The notes beneath the pieces are model-generated. The model searched no databases. It saw nothing but the letters and a program-made list of their open reading frames with translations, and was not told the origin of the DNA. A program made the position numbers and the translations under genes. Shown in pieces: positions 59,544 through 64,000 of a stretch of DNA of 64,000 nt (positions are counted from its first letter, which is position 1; each line of letters begins with the position of its first letter). Source of the DNA: Monocercomonoides exilis (Eukaryota; Preaxostyla; Oxymonadida; Polymastigidae); contig LSRY02000022.1 of the NCBI GenBank assembly GCA_001643675.2, positions 1,291,001 through 1,355,000 of the forward strand, in the 5' to 3' direction.

Positions 59544-60199
59544 TGAAAATTATTTTTTTTCTTCACAACCACTTCTTCTAATTTTTCCAAAAAATAGTGG
59601 ATGTACTGCACTCATGCAGACTATGCTTCAGAATTATTGTCTTGAAGAAATAAATTTATTTCGATTTTTAGGAATTTTTATATGGGAAAAACACAAAAAA
59701 TTGTGTATCTCGATGGGGAAGGGAAATTGAGCCAAATCCTTTCACCCACATCTTAGTTGTGAATTATCGGTGATATTCCAAAACACAGAAAAAATAGGAA
59801 AAATTACAAAAAATACACATTTATTGACTTTTCTTCACTCAGGTTATCATAGAAAATGAGATAAAATGAATTTTTATAAATTTGACTCAGAATTATCATT
59901 TCAAATAAAAATATGGAATTTATTAGAAAAGTGATATCATGTTTATAGAAATAATATCAGGTCAATATCTGCACTGTTTGTTGAGATATGAATTTTTCAA
60001 TGTTTTTCAGTCATTTTTCAGTCAAAACAGAAAATATTTATTTATCTCAAAAGAGAGGTATGACAACAATATGAATTATCAACATGTACTAGTCTACCAT
60101 CCATGTTTATTTATGTGAATTATCCTCAGGATCAGCCAGGGTCATGTCAAATTATATATAAGAAGTTATCCCCTTTGTAACTTTGGTGTGACAGGACAT
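59544..60199. other. Unique AT-rich block between array and rRNA fragment
   Basis: No gene; a 65-codon frame at 59533-59730 looks fortuitous. The block is repeated at 60925-61580. Its last bases (AACTTTGGTGTGACAGGACA) directly precede rRNA-like sequence. Confidence 0.6.
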
Positions 60200-60333
60200 A
60201 GGGATAACTGGCTTGTGGCAGCCAAGCGTTCATAGCGACGTTGCTTTTTGATTCTTCGATGTCGGCTCTTCCTATCATTGCGAAGCAGAATTCGCCAAGT
60301 GTTGGATTGTTCACCCACTAACAGGGAACGTGA
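60200..60333 (+). rRNA. Truncated LSU rRNA fragment (domain V), pseudo-copy
   Basis: From AGGGATAACTGGCTTGTGGC through GATTCTTCGATGTCGGCTCT to AACAGGGAACGTGA it matches the conserved peptidyl-transferase-loop region of eukaryotic large-subunit rRNA. It stops there and continues into unrelated sequence, so this copy cannot be functional. Confidence 0.85.
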
Positions 60334-60547
60334 ATATATATACTCACCACCAACACTTGGAATACAAAAAAGAATATATTGAGTGAAATATGTGATTTTG
60401 AGAGAAAAAAAGAAATTTGTATAAAATGACAGAATATGAAGACAAGTGTGTGGTGAGTGTGGCAGAGTGTGTGGTATCTACTACTACTATGGTGCAGCTT
60501 TTGGGAAATATCATGCAAAAAACAAGGGAAAAAACATAATTTTTTAA
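60334..60547. other. Spacer between duplicated blocks
   Basis: 214 bp of sequence not found elsewhere in the window. It contains CCAACACTTGG (60350-60360), the exact inverse of CCAAGTGTTGG in the adjoining rRNA fragment. This may be a scar of template switching. Confidence 0.6.
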
Positions 60548-61704
60548 GATTTTTGAGTCATTTTTTGAGTTATTTTTTTATGAAAAAAATTTGCCTTACC
60601 CTCGAGTTTGATGGGGGGTGCCCAGCCTCCAGTATGTGGCCTTCGTAGAAGGCGGACGCGGAGCGGACGCCTTCTAAAACCTCAATTCCTGCCTTTTCAC
60701 AGGGCCTGCGCCCTGCAAAACTGACCCTTCTGTCTGGCCTAACCCACAAAAATCAAATTTTCATATATTCGTTTTTGTCACCTAGACATTTCATCTGACT
60801 ACCCCCACACCACACCCACACCCCCCATACCCACTCACACTCCCACTGTATATATCTGTTATAATGTTAGAATAACCTTTGATTTTTAATGAATTTTTCA
60901 TTGAATTTTTTGAGTGAAGAAAAATGAAAATTATTTTTTTTCTTCACAACCACTTCTTCTAATTTTTCCAAAAAATAGTGGATGTACTGCACTCATGCAG
61001 ACTATGCTTCAGAATTATTGTCTTGAAGAAATAAATTTATTTCGATTTTTAGGAATTTTTATATGGGAAAAACACAAAAAATTGTGTATCTCGATGGGGA
61101 AGGGAAATTGAGCCAAATCCTTTCACCCACATCTTAGTTGTGAATTATCGGTGATATTCCAAAACACAGAAAAAATAGGAAAAATTACAAAAAATACACA
61201 TTTATTGACTTTTCTTCACTCAGGTTATCATAGAAAATGAGATAAAATGAATTTTTATAAATTTGACTCAGAATTATCATTTCAAATAAAAATATGGAAT
61301 TTATTAGAAAAGTGATATCATGTTTATAGAAATAATATCAGGTCAATATCTGCACTGTTTGTTGAGATATGAATTTTTCAATGTTTTTCAGTCATTTTTC
61401 AGTCAAAACAGAAAATATTTATTTATCTCAAAAGAGAGGTATGACAACAATATGAATTATCAACATGTACTAGTCTACCATCCATGTTTATTTATGTGAA
61501 TTATCCTCAGGATCAGCCAGGGTCATGTCAAATTATATATAAGAAGTTATCCCCTTTGTAACTTTGGTGTGACAGGACATAGGGATAACTGGCTTGTGGC
61601 AGCCAAGCGTTCATAGCGACGTTGCTTTTTGATTCTTCGATGTCGGCTCTTCCTATCATTGCGAAGCAGAATTCGCCAAGTGTTGGATTGTTCACCCACT
61701 AACA

Positions 61705-61714
<10 letters not shown>
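60548..61714. repeat. Segmental duplication, right copy
   Basis: It begins with the partial array unit. It carries class A-type CCCAGCCTCCAGTATG but B/C-type TTCTGTCTGGCC, so it is a mosaic. Then follow the same AT-rich block and the LSU start, from which the rRNA continues uninterrupted. Confidence 0.85.
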
Positions 61715-61742
<28 letters not shown>

Positions 61743-62580
61743 TAGTTTTACCCTACTGATATTATGTAGTATTGTCAAGATGGTAATTCTAGTAAGTACG
61801 AGAGGAACCCTAGAATCGTATAATTGGCATTTGCGGTTAGTTGAGAAACTAGTGCCGCGAAGCTACCATACGTTAGATTATGACTGAACGCCTCTAAGTC
61901 AGAATCTATTCCAGAGAAATAGCTAATATGACAATTGAAGGATTATATTGATAATCTCCTGGGCATGCCTTTGTTAAAAAGGGAATAGTATTTGATAAAA
62001 ATAGAGATATGGAAATTAAGACCATGGCCATCGAGGATAATTGACAACCCTCCTATCTACGGTCGGCGACGATTGGATAAGGGAAGATCCTGTAATGGGA
62101 TGTGTGTAAATGGGGTCGTATCTTCCAGGTGTTGCTGTAGAATAACATATATGACTAAAATATATTGTGATGGGTCTTGTATCTCCTTTAAATGCCTTGT
62201 GGATCGAAGTTGGTATATAGACTGAGATTCTATATTATACTGCTTTGCAAGGGAGTAAATTTTAAGGAAATTGAGATATTTTATTTCCAAGTCGAGGATC
62301 TTGAAGGATTGGTTGTACCGCCTTTGAAAGATTTGGCCGGAACGGTTGGTCCAATAAAAACATTAAGGTGAATGCAATACGGATTCTATTAGGTTAGGAT
62401 TTTTCGTTTCATTCGCTGGACCATTTGCCTGGCTATTGTAAAGATAAATGAGAATATTGGTAAAGGGGTCATGCCTGAGAAGGACGGATTAGACGAATCC
62501 GAGTTATCAGAGGGCTGTGCGTCTCAGAGTGTTTTGTTTGCACGATTTACTGAGGCTTAACTCTGAATATTGTCCGATAA
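61581..62580 (+). rRNA. 3' part of LSU (28S-type) rRNA, domains V-VI
   Basis: It starts abruptly at AGGGATAACTGGCTTGTGGC (peptidyl-transferase loop). It continues through GATTCTTCGATGTCGGCTCT, GAGCTGGGTTTAGACCGTCG and the sarcin-ricin loop AGTACGAGAGGAACC (61795-61809). It goes on through GCCGCGAAGCTACCATACG and GAACGCCTCTAAGTCAGAAT. The apparent 3' end is near GAGGCTTAACTCTGAATATT, a match in position to the eukaryotic LSU terminus. The core motifs are intact. Everything 5' of the peptidyl-transferase loop (most of the LSU) is absent; the array-linked AT-rich block stands in its place. It could be a 5'-truncated rDNA copy, one piece of a fragmented LSU, or an assembly join. The 3' end is approximate. 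Confidence 0.9.
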
Positions 62581-63293
62581 TTTTATTTTGATTAAGTAGG
62601 AAACGAAAAAAAAGTCCGTCTAATTAATTAACCCCACAAGTAAATGTTTTAAAATTCATAGATATTCTCTTTTCAGCTTGAAAACGTATGAATGATTGAA
62701 TATAAAAACATTGAAAAAAAAACATTAACGACGGATGATTGGAAAGCCTTAATAATACCATGGATGAAGTACTACCCCCCCAAAAAAAAACTGTGTTTTT
62801 TTTTTGGGAAAGGAAAAAATAAATGGGAATTTGAGGGAATCCAATGTGGGAAAAAGTCATAAAGGATGAAACTTTTTTTGAGTCAAAAATTGATAATTTC
62901 AAAAAATAAGTTTCAATCATCTCTTTAGGAGAAATTCTTCAAAGATATGATGATATTAATCATTCAGATTAAGTCAAAACTTTTTTTGAAGTTAATTTTT
63001 GAGTCAATTTTTTTAACCCAAAAAAAGTCAATTTTTTGACTTCAAGAAAAAAAGTTTCTATCCCCCCCTTGAGGAGATGAAAGAAACTACTTCAAAGATA
63101 TGATATTAACCAAATTGGTTAATTTTCATTGAAAACTTTGAAGTTTTTTGAATCAAAAAATTGACTCAAGGATAACGATTTTGGGGGTCAGAAAAATGAC
63201 TCTTTCAAAAAAAGTTTCTGACTTCAAAAAATAGAAAAAAAGAGGGGAAAATAATTAAGGAATGAGGAAGAAACAGCCTCGAGGGGTGGGGAC
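62581..63293. other. AT-rich region downstream of LSU
   Basis: No gene. Imperfect direct repeats are seen, for example CTTCAAAGATATGAT at about 62938 and 63091, and many GAGTCAA/TTGACTC motifs. This is presumably 3' external spacer. Confidence 0.5.
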
Positions 63294-63356
63294 CGCGCGA
63301 CAAACGCGGCAAAAGGGCGGGGAGCGAAAGCGACCGAGCTTTTGCCGTGTGGCGCG
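63294..63356 (+). ncRNA. Candidate structured RNA or element, hairpin island 1
   Basis: A GC-rich island in AT-rich DNA. CGGCAAAAG (63307-63315) pairs perfectly with CTTTTGCCG (63339-63347). Outside it ACA pairs with TGT and CGCG with CGCG (63296-63302 with 63348-63356, small bulges). Inside it GC-GAAA-GC forms a GNRA-type tetraloop (63323-63330). It matches no RNA family that I recognise. The transcribed strand is unknown; plus is assumed from the LSU. Confidence 0.45.
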
Positions 63357-63558
63357 TCGGCCATTTGGGTGGGACTCTTACACATCAAAAAAGGCCTTTA
63401 TTTTTTTAAAAATTCCCCCACCAAATTGTTCATCCTGTGATGAACAAATTTGAGGGTTTTCAAATTTTCGTTGAAAAAATTTGCCCCTCCCCCCTAAATA
63501 TTCCTTATAAAATAACTTTCTTTTCATTATTTACTTTTAACTCTTTTTCTTCTTTTTT

Positions 63559-63669
63559 CGCGAGATGGATGAATATCTGCGCGCAGGAATGATGTGCGCA
63601 GATTTCATTCAGCGAGCGCTACCGGAGCAGTAGCGCGAGTGATGTTACCATGACCTCGCAGTTAGCGAG
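63559..63669 (+). ncRNA. Candidate structured RNA or element, hairpin island 2
   Basis: Three adjacent perfect or near-perfect stems. ATCTGCGC pairs with GCGCAGAT (63575-63582 with 63596-63603), extended by ATGAA with TTCAT (63569-63573 with 63604-63608). GCGCTAC pairs with GTAGCGC (63616-63622 with 63630-63636). CTCGC pairs with GCGAG (63655-63659 with 63665-63669). The first two could also be enclosed by GCGAG at 63560-63564 pairing with CTCGC at 63655-63659, giving a multibranch fold. The family is unknown. Strand is assumed. Confidence 0.45.
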
Positions 63670-64000
63670 AAATTTTTGAAAAATAAGGAAAAAAAGGGGT
63701 CATTTTCAATGAAGAAAATCGATATTTTTGTTTTATTTTTTTAAAAAATACGATATTTTTCTGATAAAATATACTTTTAACTACTCTTCTTTTTTTATCT
63801 TTTGATATAATTTTTATAAAAATCTAATATGTATTCCTCATGCTGTGGCCATTTTTTATTTTTTTCAAACTTTGTTATTTTTTTTTATAAATTTTTTTAA
63901 TTTTTAGAAATTGATGAAAAATGGATGGAAGATATGTAATATAATAATATTAATTGTGATGATATTATTGTAAGAATATAGATAGTTGTGGTTGAATTAT
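63670..64000. other. AT-rich region
   Basis: Homopolymer-rich A/T sequence to the end of the window. Nothing was recognised. Confidence 0.6.

Larger units (their letters stand above)
59169..60333. repeat. Segmental duplication, left copy (1381-bp offset)
   Basis: It consists of the last part of an array unit, about 650 bp of otherwise unique AT-rich sequence, and 134 bp of LSU rRNA. The same series recurs at 60548-61714, almost identical past about 59393/60774. The left copy stops abruptly after AACAGGGAACGTGA. Confidence 0.9.

Noticed and set aside
59533-59730. 65-codon frame present twice (also 60914-61111)
   Set aside because: Its duplication follows the 1381-bp segment. Its composition matches random AT-rich DNA and it has no recognisable motif.

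Overview
The window is a eukaryotic nuclear sequence, most likely from an anaerobic protist of the oxymonad type (Monocercomonoides-like). Four things suggest this: AT-rich intergenic DNA, small phase-0 spliceosomal introns in a multicopy family of helical proteins, secreted surface proteins with a single C-terminal membrane span, and many decayed gene copies. The genus is inferred from family resemblance and was not tested by a search. Coding sequences read with the standard genetic code.

Layout. 1-3.8 kb: the 5' part of one member of the helical family (minus strand), then a decayed gene of an unnamed family. 3.76-11.1 kb: a surface-protein gene split in two by a complete 6.0 kb DIRS-type tyrosine-recombinase retrotransposon (3846-9871). 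The element has non-identical inverted termini, an internal complementary region, Gag-like ORFs, RT-RNase H and a tyrosine recombinase. 12.6-14.7 kb: a decayed pogo/Tc1-like DNA transposon with terminal inverted repeats. 16-18.7 kb: a fragment of a larger surface-protein gene and purine-rich debris. 21-25 kb: two convergent members of the helical family, each with an intron at the same place. 27.3-27.9 kb: a second decayed copy of the unnamed family seen near 2.5 kb. 28.7-31.2 kb: an intact 827-residue two-domain surface protein related to the gene broken by the DIRS element. 33-36 kb: weak coding relics.

36.0-59.5 kb: a tandem array of about 23 units with a period near 1047 bp, in three sequence classes. 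It carries no convincing protein gene, but several hairpins and a G-quadruplex-capable tract recur in its units. The array runs into a segment duplicated with a 1381-bp offset. Each copy of that segment ends in the 3' part of large-subunit (LSU) rRNA, starting abruptly at the peptidyl-transferase loop. The first copy is cut after 134 bp; the second runs to the apparent LSU 3' end near 62.58 kb. Downstream, two GC-rich islands (about 63.29 and 63.56 kb) in very AT-rich DNA fold into compact hairpin sets and are candidate structured RNAs.

The most informative points are the precise DIRS insertion with its readable replication signature, the array joined to a 5'-truncated LSU, and the structured islands downstream of the rRNA.
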